Shown here: in pieces, positions 24,845 through 33,783 of the stretch
Layout: each line of letters begins with the position of its first letter
Position numbering within the stretch: position 1 is the first letter of the stretch
Source: Lichenicoccus sp963693035
GTDB taxonomy: Bacteria > Pseudomonadota > Alphaproteobacteria > Acetobacterales > Acetobacteraceae
DNA: 64,000 nt
NCBI GenBank assembly: GCA_963693035.2
Contig: CAXMMQ010000003.1
Coordinates: 186,001 to 250,000, forward strand
Direction: 5' to 3'
Notes under the pieces: generated by a model
Told to the model about the DNA's origin: nothing
Database searches by the model: none
Seen by the model: the letters and a program-made list of their open reading frames with translations, nothing else
Translations under genes and position numbers: made by a program

Positions 24845-26082
24845 GCAGCGCTTCGCCTGCAGCGCACGATGTCGTCATCATCGGGGGCGGCCAGGCCGGG
24901 CTTTCGGCAAGCTGGCAACTCACCCAGCGCGGCATCGACCATGTCGTGCTCGAGCAGCACGCCACCGCGCATGCCTGGAAACGCGAGCGCTGGGACACGT
25001 TCTGCCTGGTGACGCCGAACTGGCAGTGCACGCTGCCGGGCTACCCCTATGCCGGCAGCGACCCGCACGGCTTCATGCTCCGCGACGAGATCGTGGAGTA
25101 TGTCGAGGGCTACGCCGCCTCGTTCCGGGCTCCTGTCCATCAGGGCACGAAGGTGGTCGCGCTGCAGCGTGACGATCGCGGGTTTCGCATCTCCACCGGG
25201 CATGGCGAGCTGCGCGCCGGTCAGGTGATCGTCGCCACCGGCGGCTATCACGATCCGATCGTGCCGTCCTTTGCGGCAACCTTGGATCCGTCGATCCTGC
25301 AAATCCACTCCTCGGAGTATCGCAATCCCGAAAGCATGCCGTCGGGCGCGGTGCTGGTGGTGGGCACCGGCCAGTCCGGCTGCCAGATCGCCGAGGACCT
25401 GCATCTGGCCGGGCGGACAGTGCATCTGTGCGTCGGCGAGGCGCCGCGGGTAGCCCGGCGCTATCGCGGAAAGGATGTCGTCGAGTGGCTGCACCTGATG
25501 GGCTACTACGACATTCCGGTCGACGAGCATCCGCTGCGCGAAGGCGTGCGCGACAAGACCAACCACTACGTCACCGGGCGCGATGGCGGCCGTGACATCG
25601 ATTTGCGCCTGCGCGCGACCGAAGGCATGCAGCTCTACGGCAAGCTCGCCGGCATGCACGGGCAGATCATCGAGGCTGCGCCGGACCTTGCGCGCAACCT
25701 CGATGCCGCCGACGAGGTCGGCGAAAGCATCAAGCGCAGCATCGATGGCTGGATTGCAAAGCAGCCGATCAAGGCGCCGGTCGAGGCCGCCTACCGGCCG
25801 CCATGGCGCCCCGCGAACGAGCGCACGCAGATCGATTGCAAGGCACTGGGCATCACAAGCGTGGTCTGGTGCATCGGCTTCAGGATGAATTTCGCCTGGA
25901 TCGAACTGCCGGTGTTCGACGATCGCGGCGCGCCCCGCCACCGTCGCGGCGTCACCGAGCAGGAGGGGCTGTATTTCCTTGGCCTGCCCTGGCTGCATAG
26001 CTGGGGCTCCGGCCGCTTCTCCGGGATCAGCCGGGACTCCGAATATGTCGCCGAGCAGATCGCCCAGCGCGCTCATCAGTGA
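24841..26082 (+). CDS. MSMEG_0569 family flavin-dependent oxidoreductase
   Basis: The 413-residue protein starts at a GTG overlapping the previous stop. It has the FAD Rossmann motif VVIIGGGQAGLSASWQL near residue 12, the ERWDTFCLVTPNW segment, and a second nucleotide motif VLVVGTGQSGCQIAEDL near residue 170, resembling flavin monooxygenases. In Nit1C clusters it is the terminal oxidoreductase; the substrate is unknown. The gene is followed by the 38-bp repeat array. Confidence 0.93.
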   Translation: MSSASPAAHDVVIIGGGQAGLSASWQLTQRGIDHVVLEQHATAHAWKRERWDTFCLVTPNWQCTLPGYPYAGSDPHGFMLRDEIVEYVEGYAASFRAPVHQGTKVVALQRDDRGFRISTGHGELRAGQVIVATGGYHDPIVPSFAATLDPSILQIHSSEYRNPESMPSGAVLVVGTGQSGCQIAEDLHLAGRTVHLCVGEAPRVARRYRGKDVVEWLHLMGYYDIPVDEHPLREGVRDKTNHYVTGRDGGRDIDLRLRATEGMQLYGKLAGMHGQIIEAAPDLARNLDAADEVGESIKRSIDGWIAKQPIKAPVEAAYRPPWRPANERTQIDCKALGITSVVWCIGFRMNFAWIELPVFDDRGAPRHRRGVTEQEGLYFLGLPWLHSWGSGRFSGISRDSEYVAEQIAQRAHQ

Positions 26083-26098
26083 TCTATGAATGCCCAAG

Positions 26099-26269
26099 AC
26101 GCGGCGCGTGAACGCGCTACTCGATGCGCGCAAGAGACGCGGCGCGTGAACGCGCTACTCGATGCGCGCAAGAGACGCGGCGCGTGAACGCGCTACTCGA
26201 TGCGCGCAAGAGACGCGGCGCGTGAACGCGCTACTCGATGCGCGCAAGAGACGCGGCGCGTGAACGCGC
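26099..26269 (+). repeat. 38-bp tandem array (4.5 copies) leading into the MocR-type gene
   Basis: Identical 38-bp units beginning ACGCGGCGCGTGAACGCG start at 26099, 26137, 26175 and 26213, with a half unit at 26251. Each carries a GTG (26108, 26146, 26184, 26222) that opens a 13-residue mini-ORF, MNALLDARKRRGA. Its TGA overlaps the next GTG, and the last overlaps the GTG at 26260 of the regulator gene (MNAPLGRAD). The chain thus has four GTGA overlaps. It is not a CRISPR array because there are no spacers. Confidence 0.92.
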
Positions 26270-27669
26270 CGCTGGGCCGCGCCGACATAAGCTGGCTGCC
26301 GGAGCGGCGCACCCTTTCGGGGCCGATCTATCGCGCCATCGCGAACTCCATCGGGGAGGCGATCCGCAGCGGCGGCCTGCAGCCCGGCGACCGGCTGCCG
26401 CCGCATCGCACACTCGCTGCCACCATGGGCATCGACATCACCACGGTGACGCGCGCCTACGCGGAGGCGCAGCGGCAGGGGCTCGTCGAGGCCACCATCG
26501 GCAGCGGCACCTTCGTGCGCGCCGAGGCGCCGGTGCTCGGGCAGGCCAGCGAGCGCGGCATCATCGACCTCACGATGAACCTGCCGCCTTCACTGCCCGC
26601 CTTCCCGCTTGGCCGCGCCATGCAGGACACGCTGTCGCGGCTGCTGCGCCAGCAGGATGCGAGCACGCTGATGTCGTATCGCTGGGGCGCCGGCACCAGC
26701 GAAGACCGTGTTGCCGGCGCCGCCTGGCTGCGTCCCTGCCTCGGCCGCATCGATCCGCAGCACCTGCTGGTGACGCCCGGCGCGCAGATCGCCATGCTGG
26801 CGGTGCTGACCACGCTGGCGCGGCCCGGCGACGTGATCCTGAGCGAGCGCATCACCTACCCGGGCCTCAAGGCGCTGGCGGCGCAACTCGGGCTCATCCT
26901 GCACGGCGTCGGATGTGATCGCGAAGGCCTGCTGCCGGACAGTCTCGACGAGGCCTGCCGGCGACTGCGTCCGCGCCTGCTGTACTGCAACCCGACGATC
27001 CAGAACCCGACCACGGTCACCATCAGCCCGCGCCGTCGCGCCGAGCTCGCCGCCATCGCACGCCGCCACCATCTGCCGATCCTGGAGGACGACGCCTACG
27101 GCCTGTTTCCGACCGACCCGATCCCGGCGATCGCGACTTTCGCCCCGGAACTCACCTGGTATGTCGCGACCACGGCAAAGACATTGTCGCCCGGGTTGCG
27201 CATCGCCTACCTGCTGGCGCCCGGGCAGGCGCAGGCGATGCGGCTGACGGCGGCGCTGCGGGCGACCGCGATGGCGAGCTCCGGCCTGCTGAGCGGCATC
27301 GTCACTGCCTGGATCAAGTCGGGTCAGGCCGTCGAGATCCTGGCCGCGGTGCGCGCCGAGGCGAGTGCGCGGCAGGTGATCGCGCGCTCGTTCCTGCCAG
27401 AGACCGTGGCGCGCGCGCATCCCGAGGGTCTGCATGTCTGGCTGCGCCTGCCGGCGCACTGGCAGGCGCAGGAGTTCGCCGCCTACGTGCGCCGCCAGGG
27501 CCTCGCGATCGTGCCGGAGGACGCCTTCAGCCTCGACGGCCCGGGCCAGCGCGCGGTACGGATCGCGCTCGGGGCCGCCCCGGACCGCACCCGGCTTGCC
27601 GATGCGCTGCGCGCGGTGTCGGCGGCGCTATCCCATCAGGTACCGACTGCCTACGCTTCGATCGTGTGA
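26260..27669 (+). CDS. MocR-type GntR regulator with aminotransferase-like domain
   Basis: From the GTG at 26260 the protein has 469 residues: an N-terminal winged helix of the GntR family (SGPIYRAIANSIGEAIRSGG, LPPHRTLAATMGIDITTVTRAY) and a class I aminotransferase fold with LLVTPGAQIAMLAV, CNPTIQNPTT, ILEDDAYG and the PLP-lysine segment TTAKTLSPGLRIAYLLAP. MocR proteins sense PLP-linked ligands and control nearby genes. Its position after the Nit1C cluster suggests local control, but the sigma-54 promoter would need a different type of activator, so the target is unclear. Confidence 0.92.
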   Translation: MNAPLGRADISWLPERRTLSGPIYRAIANSIGEAIRSGGLQPGDRLPPHRTLAATMGIDITTVTRAYAEAQRQGLVEATIGSGTFVRAEAPVLGQASERGIIDLTMNLPPSLPAFPLGRAMQDTLSRLLRQQDASTLMSYRWGAGTSEDRVAGAAWLRPCLGRIDPQHLLVTPGAQIAMLAVLTTLARPGDVILSERITYPGLKALAAQLGLILHGVGCDREGLLPDSLDEACRRLRPRLLYCNPTIQNPTTVTISPRRRAELAAIARRHHLPILEDDAYGLFPTDPIPAIATFAPELTWYVATTAKTLSPGLRIAYLLAPGQAQAMRLTAALRATAMASSGLLSGIVTAWIKSGQAVEILAAVRAEASARQVIARSFLPETVARAHPEGLHVWLRLPAHWQAQEFAAYVRRQGLAIVPEDAFSLDGPGQRAVRIALGAAPDRTRLADALRAVSAALSHQVPTAYASIV

Positions 27670-27689
27670 GACGCAGGGTAGGCTTCACC

Positions 27690-28269
27690 TGGACCCTTGG
27701 GTCGGATTGGAGCTCCCAGTCGGGTCATGCTGCGCAACGCGTGCGCGGCACTTCGCAATCGAGCCTGGTAAGACCGCCTACCCGATCGAGGTTTTCCTGA
27801 ACTACCGCTCCGACAAGAAGTTCGCCATTCTTGGGCGTAACAGTCCAGGAACCGATCGTCGGTACCGTCACGGCTTACAACCACAACTTCTCCCGAAATT
27901 CTCGCAGGGCGGCGGAGCTGGTTGCTGGATGATGCAGCAGCGTTCGGGATCAACGGAGACTTTCTTGTCCTGGAGACCAGCGCGGTGCAAGGATTTTCGT
28001 GCACGTTCTACAGGACGAGGGACAAAATCCTGGGTCTTAAGGATCATATCACTCCGATCTGGAACACCATACTGACCTATCTTTTCAAAATCAGGGACGT
28101 CGTCGTACCGCCGGCTGCGACGCCGCCAGGCTGGAAGCGCGACGGCTTTAACCTGTCGATGGACTCACTCTACAAGATTTTTGAGAGGCTGGGCGATCTC
28201 AAGGCGAACGGAGAGTCTCACCGGGCACTCGCACTCAATCCTGATCTGCTGCCGGAAAATCTGCGATAG
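27690..28269 (+). pseudogene. Decayed gene of unknown family
   Basis: Protein-like sequence is spread over frames. One frame has IEVFLNYRSDKKFAILG near 27790. A shifted frame continues VTVQEPIVGTVTAYNHNFSR. A third, open from about 27922 to 28269, has FGINGDFLVLETSAVQG, LKDHITPIWNTILTYLFKIR and SLYKIFERLGDLKANGE. These read as one protein broken by two frameshifts. I do not recognise the family. Its codon use is clearly less GC-rich than the flanking genes, suggesting acquisition by transfer followed by decay. Confidence 0.5.
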
Positions 28270-28369
28270 GTGCCTGTCCTGCTGCCGGACGTGCATACAG
28301 GGCGGGCGGGCTGCCGATCTCGGCGGCCTTGGCATGCGTGTGACGACACGGCCGGCAAGCACGCCGCAT

Positions 28370-29503
28370 CTATCCGTCCACGCGCAGGACACTCTCGGAT
28401 GCCAGCCAGTCCACCACGCCCTGCAGAGCACTGTTGTCATCCAACCCGCCTTGCAGTCCGCTTCTGTAGATCTCGCGCTGGCGGTCGGCCCCGGTGCCGC
28501 GGGCAGCGATCCCACGCACCGCGTCGAGTTCCCGCTCGCAGTCGAAATCGGCGGCATCTTCCCCGACCAGTGCGAGCACCGTCTCCAGCGACTGCGCGAA
28601 CGGGATCATCGCGCGCGCCTCCTCGTCGATCAGCGAGGCGTGCACACCGTGCTGCTGCACGCGCCAGAAGTTCTCGCTGGCAATCGCCCGCGACGCTCCG
28701 GTCAGCCTCGCATGGATGTCGTCCCGGCGATCGAGCATGCGCACCACGCAGCGATACAGCGCCGCGATCGCGACACTGTCGCCGACGCGGACGCAACTAT
28801 CGCAGACACGCAGTTCCAGCGTGGGATAGTGCATGGACGGCCGCAATGCCCACCACAGGTAGCTCGCATCCGCGATGGCGCCCGACTGCGTCATCACCTG
28901 CAGGTAGTGCTCGTAGTCGGCAGCACCATCCATCAGGTCCGGTAGTCCGGAACGAGGCCACTCGCGATACGCCGCCATCCGGTAGCCGGCGAGACCGGTC
29001 GCACGGCCCTCCCAGAACGGCGACGACACCGACAAGGCGAGGAACATCGGCACATACGGCACCATGCGCCGCATCAGATCGGCGCGGCGGCCGGGATCGG
29101 GCAGCTCGACGTGGACGTGCAGCGCGCACACCATGTTGCGCGTCGCCAGGATGCCGTACTCGGCGACCATCCGGTCATAGCGTTCGCCTTCGCTTTGACG
29201 CTGCTCGGGCCAGGCGGCGAGCGGATGCGTACCGGACGCGAACACCAGCAGGCCGTGCTCGCGGCCGATCGCGGCCAGCCCCGAGCGCAGGTCCCGCAGA
29301 CGGTCATGCGCCTCGGCGAAATCGGTTCCCGGCGCGGTCGAAACCTCGACCTGGCTCTGCAGCACCTCGCGTCCGCTGCCCGGCAGCCGGTCGTTCGCCG
29401 CGACATGGAACGCCCTCGCCGCGTCCGGGGCGGGCGTGCCGCGGGTGGCGGCGTCGGCCAGGAAATATTCCTCCTCGATGCCGAACCTATAGGTGCCGTC
29501 CAT
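28370..29503 (-). CDS. YbdK-type carboxylate-amine ligase (glutamate--cysteine ligase family 2)
   Basis: The 377-residue protein begins MDGTYRFGIEEEYFLADAA, the FGIEEE motif of the GCS2 family. It also has EVLQSQVEVSTAPGTDF, CALHVHVELPD and PTLELRVCD, which contribute the ATP and glutamate sites. YbdK of E. coli has weak gamma-glutamylcysteine ligase activity; physiological substrates in most relatives are unclear. It is the most downstream gene of a minus-strand run. The 80 bases between it and the decayed gene show nothing notable. Confidence 0.9.
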   Translation of the reverse strand: MDGTYRFGIEEEYFLADAATRGTPAPDAARAFHVAANDRLPGSGREVLQSQVEVSTAPGTDFAEAHDRLRDLRSGLAAIGREHGLLVFASGTHPLAAWPEQRQSEGERYDRMVAEYGILATRNMVCALHVHVELPDPGRRADLMRRMVPYVPMFLALSVSSPFWEGRATGLAGYRMAAYREWPRSGLPDLMDGAADYEHYLQVMTQSGAIADASYLWWALRPSMHYPTLELRVCDSCVRVGDSVAIAALYRCVVRMLDRRDDIHARLTGASRAIASENFWRVQQHGVHASLIDEEARAMIPFAQSLETVLALVGEDAADFDCERELDAVRGIAARGTGADRQREIYRSGLQGGLDDNSALQGVVDWLASESVLRVDG

Positions 29504-29531
29504 CGTCCATCCCCCGTCGTGTCGAACCCAC

Positions 29532-30191
29532 TCAGCCGGCCAGTTCGCTGCTGTCCTTCGGCAGCAGCAGGACCAGCGGCAGCATCACCGCCGGCACCAG
29601 CAGCGGCAAGGCCAGGCCATGCCCGCAGAACACGCCGGCGGCCGCTCCCGCGACATAGGCCAACCACAGCGACGGCACGGTCACCAGCACGACCCGGTCC
29701 CCGTCATCGAGAGCGGTCCCAGCCATCAGGCTGGCCAGCACCTGGCCGAGCTTCTGTAGGTCGCCTGAGACGAAGCTGGTATTGATGCTCTGGCCGCCGA
29801 ACCGGGTGAAGACGGCGTTCTGGCCGCCGAGTGCCGCACCCAACACCAGCACGTTCACCGGACGCGGCAGGAACGCCGCCAGCACGATCAGCAGGGTCGC
29901 GACCAGGATCGCCAGCACCCTGCCCTGGCGCGATCCCTGGCCCGGTCGCAGCAGCAACCGGGAGACCAGCGAACCGGCCAGGAAGCAGAAAATCGCCGCG
30001 GCCTTCTGCGCGGCACCGCCCCAGTGGCGCTCGGCCAGTGCAACGCCAAGGAGCGCGGTGTTGCCGGTCATCTGGGCGGCGAACAGCCCGGTCTGCAGCC
30101 AGCCGAGGCCGTCGCAGAGGCCGGCGATCAGGGCGAGCCAGGACGCCCGGAAGGCCGGATGGCGCAGCGGCGCGTTGCCGGGGAGCGTCAC
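29532..30191 (-). CDS. DUF1275 (YoaK) family membrane protein
   Basis: The GTG at 30191 overlaps the upstream gene stop (GTGA) and gives 219 residues with about six membrane segments. DUF1275 features are ALIAGLCDGLGWLQTGLFAAQMTGNT, ALGGQNAVFTRFGGQSINTSFVSGDLQKLGQ and the repeated small-residue helices. Function is unknown in this family. The product is probably made together with the DUF2721 protein. Confidence 0.85.
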   Translation of the reverse strand: MTLPGNAPLRHPAFRASWLALIAGLCDGLGWLQTGLFAAQMTGNTALLGVALAERHWGGAAQKAAAIFCFLAGSLVSRLLLRPGQGSRQGRVLAILVATLLIVLAAFLPRPVNVLVLGAALGGQNAVFTRFGGQSINTSFVSGDLQKLGQVLASLMAGTALDDGDRVVLVTVPSLWLAYVAGAAAGVFCGHGLALPLLVPAVMLPLVLLLPKDSSELAG

Positions 30192-30694
30192 TTGGCCGCC
30201 AGAGGCTTCGGCATCGGCTTCGGCTTCGGCTTCGGCCCTTCCATGCGCAGCCCGTGCCAGGCCAGCACGCTGTCGGCGGTAAAGGCGGCCGGTGTCCGCA
30301 TCGTGCAGACCAGGGCCACGCCCAATAGCAGCACCAGCCAGGATCCGGCGCCCGAGTTGCGCAGGCTGCCGAGGAACAGCACGAGCGCTGCCCCGCAGGC
30401 GGCGGCACCGCCCACGGCCCCCAGGCCGATCGCGCAATCGAGCATCACCAGGCGCCGGTGCAGGCGGCGCGAATGCCGGTGCAGCACGACGCTCGCGGTG
30501 TCGTCCGCCGGGTCGGACTGCTTGTCGGCGATCGTCTCCAGGGGTCCCGAGGCGCGTTCCAACCGCGTGTTGAACAGGTTCAGCAAGGTGCCAATGCCCG
30601 ACAGCATGAACACCGGCGTCAGCGCGATCTGGGTGATGTGCGCGACGTCGTCGACGGACTGGCTCGCCAGCGGCGCGCTGAACGGGAAGGCCAT
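30188..30694 (-). CDS. DUF2721 family membrane protein
   Basis: From the ATG at 30694 the product has 168 residues: DDVAHITQIALTPVFMLSGIGTLLNLFNTRLER, then two membrane segments (LGAVGGAAACGAALVLFLGSL; SWLVLLLGVALVCTM). These match DUF2721, small membrane proteins of unknown role. The C-terminus has alternating lysine/proline (KPKPKPMPKP). Open frame continues upstream of 30694 but is not family-like. It is coupled to the DUF1275 gene and separated from dnaQ by seven bases. Confidence 0.82.
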   Translation of the reverse strand: MAFPFSAPLASQSVDDVAHITQIALTPVFMLSGIGTLLNLFNTRLERASGPLETIADKQSDPADDTASVVLHRHSRRLHRRLVMLDCAIGLGAVGGAAACGAALVLFLGSLRNSGAGSWLVLLLGVALVCTMRTPAAFTADSVLAWHGLRMEGPKPKPKPMPKPLAAK

Positions 30695-30701
30695 CAGGCG
30701 T

Positions 30702-31382
30702 TCATCCGGCCCTGAGCCAGACCGCATCAGAGAGTTTGCCCACGAACGCCGCGTGCGCCTGCAGGGCCTCGGCATCCGGCACCAGCAGGTGCTGCCTGCG
30801 GGTCGCACCCGTCGTGTAGGAGACGGCCAGGCTGGCGCCCTCCTCGACCGCCAGCGCCAGGCCGCGCTGCCGCCCGCCCATCAGCTCCAGATAGACCTGC
30901 GCCAGCAGCCGGCAATCGAGCAGCGCGTTGTGGGTGGTGCGCTCGGCGAGGTCGATGCCGTAGCGGCGGCACAGGCTGTCGAGGCTGTTCGGCAGGCCCG
31001 GGAAGCGCGCGCGCGCCAGTTCCAGCGTGTCGACCATACGCACGCGGTCGAGCGGCGGCAGGTCGAGCTTCGCGAGCTCCGCATCGAGGAAGCCGAAATC
31101 GAACGGCGCGTTGTGCGCGACCAGCGGATCGTCGCCGACGAAGGCGAGAAATTCATCGACCACGCCTGCGAACTTCGGCTGGCCCACCAGGTGTGCTCGC
31201 GTGTAGCCGTGCACGCGCGAGGCCTCCTCGGGCACGTCGCGTTCGGGATCCAGCAGCACGTGGTAGTGCCGGCCGGTCGGCAGGTCGTCGATCAGCTCGA
31301 CCGCGGCGATCTCGATGACGCGGTCGCCGGTGCGCGGGTCCAGCCCGGTGGTCTCGGTGTCGAACAGCACGGCGCGTTTCAT
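30702..31382 (-). CDS. dnaQ: DNA polymerase III epsilon subunit, 3'-5' exonuclease
   Basis: DnaQ proofreads for the replicative polymerase. The 226-residue protein has ExoI FDTETTGLDP near residue 8, ExoII AHNAPFDFGFLDAEL and ExoIII HNALLDCRLLAQVYLELMGGR, with the acidic residues and histidine of the DEDDh class. The polymerase-binding C-terminal tail is short but in the normal range. It follows coaE with an ATGA overlap; aroE-coaE-dnaQ is a common alphaproteobacterial order. Confidence 0.95.
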   Translation of the reverse strand: MKRAVLFDTETTGLDPRTGDRVIEIAAVELIDDLPTGRHYHVLLDPERDVPEEASRVHGYTRAHLVGQPKFAGVVDEFLAFVGDDPLVAHNAPFDFGFLDAELAKLDLPPLDRVRMVDTLELARARFPGLPNSLDSLCRRYGIDLAERTTHNALLDCRLLAQVYLELMGGRQRGLALAVEEGASLAVSYTTGATRRQHLLVPDAEALQAHAAFVGKLSDAVWLRAG

Positions 31383-31975
31383 GTCGAAGCCTCCCGCAGC
31401 GTCGCCAGCATGCGCCTGATCTGACGCAGGCTGTGCCAGCGCGACAGGCCGGTGCGTATCACCACGTCGGCGCGGCGTCGCTTCTCGGCGTCCGGCATCT
31501 GCCGCGCGATCAGGGAATGCGCCTCGCTCTCGCTCATGCCGCGCCGCTGGCGGATGCGCCGGATCTGCATCGAGGCTGGCGCCGACACCACCACCACCAG
31601 GTCGCAGGCGCGCCAGCCGCCGCGCTCGAACAGCAGCGGGATGTCGAGCACCGCGAACCGCGCGCCGCGATCACGCGCGCGGCGCAGGAAGCGGCACTGT
31701 GCGGCGCGCACCATCGGATGCATGATCTGCTCGAGGGCGTGGAAGGTCCCGGGGCTGCCGATCGCCGCGGCCCGCAGCACGCCGCGATCGATGCAGCCGT
31801 CACGCACGGCTGCCGGCACCAATGCCGCGATCGCCGGCACCGCGGCGCCGCCGCACGCCTGCAGCCGGTGCACCTCGCGATCGGCATCGAACACCGGCAG
31901 ACCGGCCCGGCGCAGCGCGCGGGCGGCGGTGGACTTGCCCATGCCGATGCCCCCGGTCAGGCCGATCACCTTCAA
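31379..31975 (-). CDS. coaE: Dephospho-CoA kinase
   Basis: CoaE phosphorylates dephospho-CoA, the last step of coenzyme A synthesis. The 198-residue protein begins MKVIGLTGGIGMGKSTAARAL with the P-loop, and has FDADREVHRL, MHPMVRAAQ and DIPLLFERGGW. Start and stop overlap aroE and dnaQ by four bases each, so the three genes form a coupled unit. Confidence 0.96.
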   Translation of the reverse strand: MKVIGLTGGIGMGKSTAARALRRAGLPVFDADREVHRLQACGGAAVPAIAALVPAAVRDGCIDRGVLRAAAIGSPGTFHALEQIMHPMVRAAQCRFLRRARDRGARFAVLDIPLLFERGGWRACDLVVVVSAPASMQIRRIRQRRGMSESEAHSLIARQMPDAEKRRRADVVIRTGLSRWHSLRQIRRMLATLREAST

Positions 31976-32823
31976 TCAAAAGCGCCCTGCGCGGCGACGC
32001 TGGATGCCAGCAGCGCCGTGACCTCGGCATCGACCACCGGCGTCACCCCGAACCAGGCGGCAAAGCCCGGCACCGCCTGGTGCAGCAGCATGCCGAGGCC
32101 GCCGACCGTGCGCAGCCCGCGCGCGCGGGCTGCGGCCATCAGGCGGGTTTCCAGCGGCACATAGACGATGTCGGCCACCACCAGATCATGCGTCGCGCGC
32201 GACAGGTCGAACGGCAGCTGCGGCTGGCCCTGCATGCCGAGCGAGGTGGTGTTGACCAGCAGCGCCGCGTCCGCCAGCGCCGCCGGCCATGTCGCCCAGT
32301 CGAGCACCCGCACTCCCGTCGCGAGACGCCGTGCCAACGCCTCGCCGTGCTCGCGGGTCCGGTTGGCCACGAGCACCGCGACGCCGTGCGCGCGCAGGGC
32401 GTCGGCCACTGCGAGTGCGGCACCGCCGGCGCCGAGCAGCAGCGCCGGGCCGGCGCCCGCAGCCACGCCGGCGGCGTGCAGGCTGGCCAGGAAGCCGGCG
32501 CCGTCGGTGCTGCGGCCCAGGCAGTCCCCGTTGTCCGAGAACACCAGCGTGTTGACGCTGCCGGTCCGCGCGGCCGCGTCGTCGAGCCCGTCGCAGAAGG
32601 CGGCGACCGACTGCTTGTGCGGCACGGTCACGTTGACGCCGGCGAATCCCGCCGCCTGCAATCCGCGCAGCGCGGTTGCGAACTGCTCCGGTCGCACCGC
32701 CAGCGGCACGTAGGCGCCGTCGATGCCGTGGCGGGCCAGCCAGTGGTTGTGCAGCAGCGGCGAGCGCGAATGCGACACCGGATGGCCGATCACGCCGGCG
32801 AGGCGCGCGGCTCCGGTGATCAT
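31972..32823 (-). CDS. aroE: Shikimate dehydrogenase
   Basis: AroE reduces 3-dehydroshikimate with NADPH in aromatic amino acid synthesis. The 283-residue protein has the shikimate-binding IGHPVSHSRSPLLHN segment, the catalytic lysine in NVTVPHKQSVA, the aspartate segment GRSTDGAGFLASL, the coenzyme motif LLLGAGGAALAVADAL, and NTTSLGMQGQPQLP. It starts 10 bases after the amidohydrolase-family gene on the same strand and overlaps coaE. Confidence 0.96.
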   Translation of the reverse strand: MITGAARLAGVIGHPVSHSRSPLLHNHWLARHGIDGAYVPLAVRPEQFATALRGLQAAGFAGVNVTVPHKQSVAAFCDGLDDAAARTGSVNTLVFSDNGDCLGRSTDGAGFLASLHAAGVAAGAGPALLLGAGGAALAVADALRAHGVAVLVANRTREHGEALARRLATGVRVLDWATWPAALADAALLVNTTSLGMQGQPQLPFDLSRATHDLVVADIVYVPLETRLMAAARARGLRTVGGLGMLLHQAVPGFAAWFGVTPVVDAEVTALLASSVAAQGAFD

Positions 32824-32833
32824 TGCAGTCCCG

Positions 32834-33688
32834 TCACGACGCGACCGACTGGTAGCGCGCCCAGGCGAGCGGCAGCAGGCGCGCGAGCCTTGCGGCCCAC
32901 GCCGCCTCGCCGGCCTTGTCCCCGATCAGGTCCTGCCGGATCTCGATCTCGACCTGCGGCAGGCCGCGCTGCTCGCCATGCACCGGCACCGTGTAGTCGT
33001 CCTCGTCGGACAGGAAATACGGCTCGTTGTTGCCGACGACGAGATCGCCCTCCGCTTCCAGCAGCGCGAGCAGGATCAGCGCGAAGCGCGGGTCATGGTT
33101 GTGCAGCAGCCCGACATGCCACGGACGCGGCGCGGTGCCGCCGGGCGCCGGACGGTCCGCGCGACCGAGTTGCGGCGTGAAGCTGTGCAGCGCCACCAGC
33201 ACGGTCGGCAGCCCCAGCGCACGCCGCTGGTCGAGCAGGTTCGCGAGCCGCGCGTGATACGGCGCGAAGATTTCGCGTTCGCGTGCCAAGCGCTGCGCGC
33301 TTGAGAGATCGTGGTTGCCCGGCACCGGAGTCGAGTCGCTTGCGGTGGGGATCGACGAGGCGTGACCCGGTCGCCGGTTGCAGTCGATCACCAGCCGCGA
33401 GTAGGCCTGCGCCACCAGCGGCGCGTCGAGCGCCTCGCCGAGCAGCCGCCCGGTGCCGGCGATCCCGATGTCCCAGGCGATGTGCCGGTCCAGATCCGGA
33501 CCTGCCACTCCCAGATCGCCGAGGGCGGCGGGGATCGCGCGGCCGGCATGGTCGGAAGCCAGCACGAAGGGCGATCCGGAACCCTCGCGCAGCATCGTCA
33601 CCGGTAGCGGATCGTTCGCACCGAGCAGCACGCCCGGCCGGACCGATTTGTTTTGGCCGTGATCTTGCACCGTGTTCTTATTATGCAC
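32834..33688 (-). CDS. N-formylglutamate amidohydrolase family protein
   Basis: The 284-residue protein has FVLASDHAGRAIPAALG, DRHIAWDIGIAGTGRLLGEALDAPLV, YSRLVIDCNRRP, and LVALHSFTPQ with a histidine-rich metal site. These place it in the N-formylglutamate amidohydrolase (HutG-like) family. No histidine-degradation genes are near, so the substrate may differ. Divergent from the transglutaminase gene at 33784 with 95 bases between, which must hold both promoters; I see no clear boxes. Confidence 0.88.
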   Translation of the reverse strand: MHNKNTVQDHGQNKSVRPGVLLGANDPLPVTMLREGSGSPFVLASDHAGRAIPAALGDLGVAGPDLDRHIAWDIGIAGTGRLLGEALDAPLVAQAYSRLVIDCNRRPGHASSIPTASDSTPVPGNHDLSSAQRLAREREIFAPYHARLANLLDQRRALGLPTVLVALHSFTPQLGRADRPAPGGTAPRPWHVGLLHNHDPRFALILLALLEAEGDLVVGNNEPYFLSDEDDYTVPVHGEQRGLPQVEIEIRQDLIGDKAGEAAWAARLARLLPLAWARYQSVAS

Positions 33689-33783
33689 GCTGGTCGTATC
33701 CGATCATCTCGCCCATCCATCTGACGCCACGGAACGGCAACGCCGACGAGTGGCCGGGGCCACACCTCCGGAGAAGGATCTTC

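Noticed and set aside
26099..26269. CRISPR-like direct repeats
   Set aside because: The units are strictly tandem with no spacers, and no cas genes are present.
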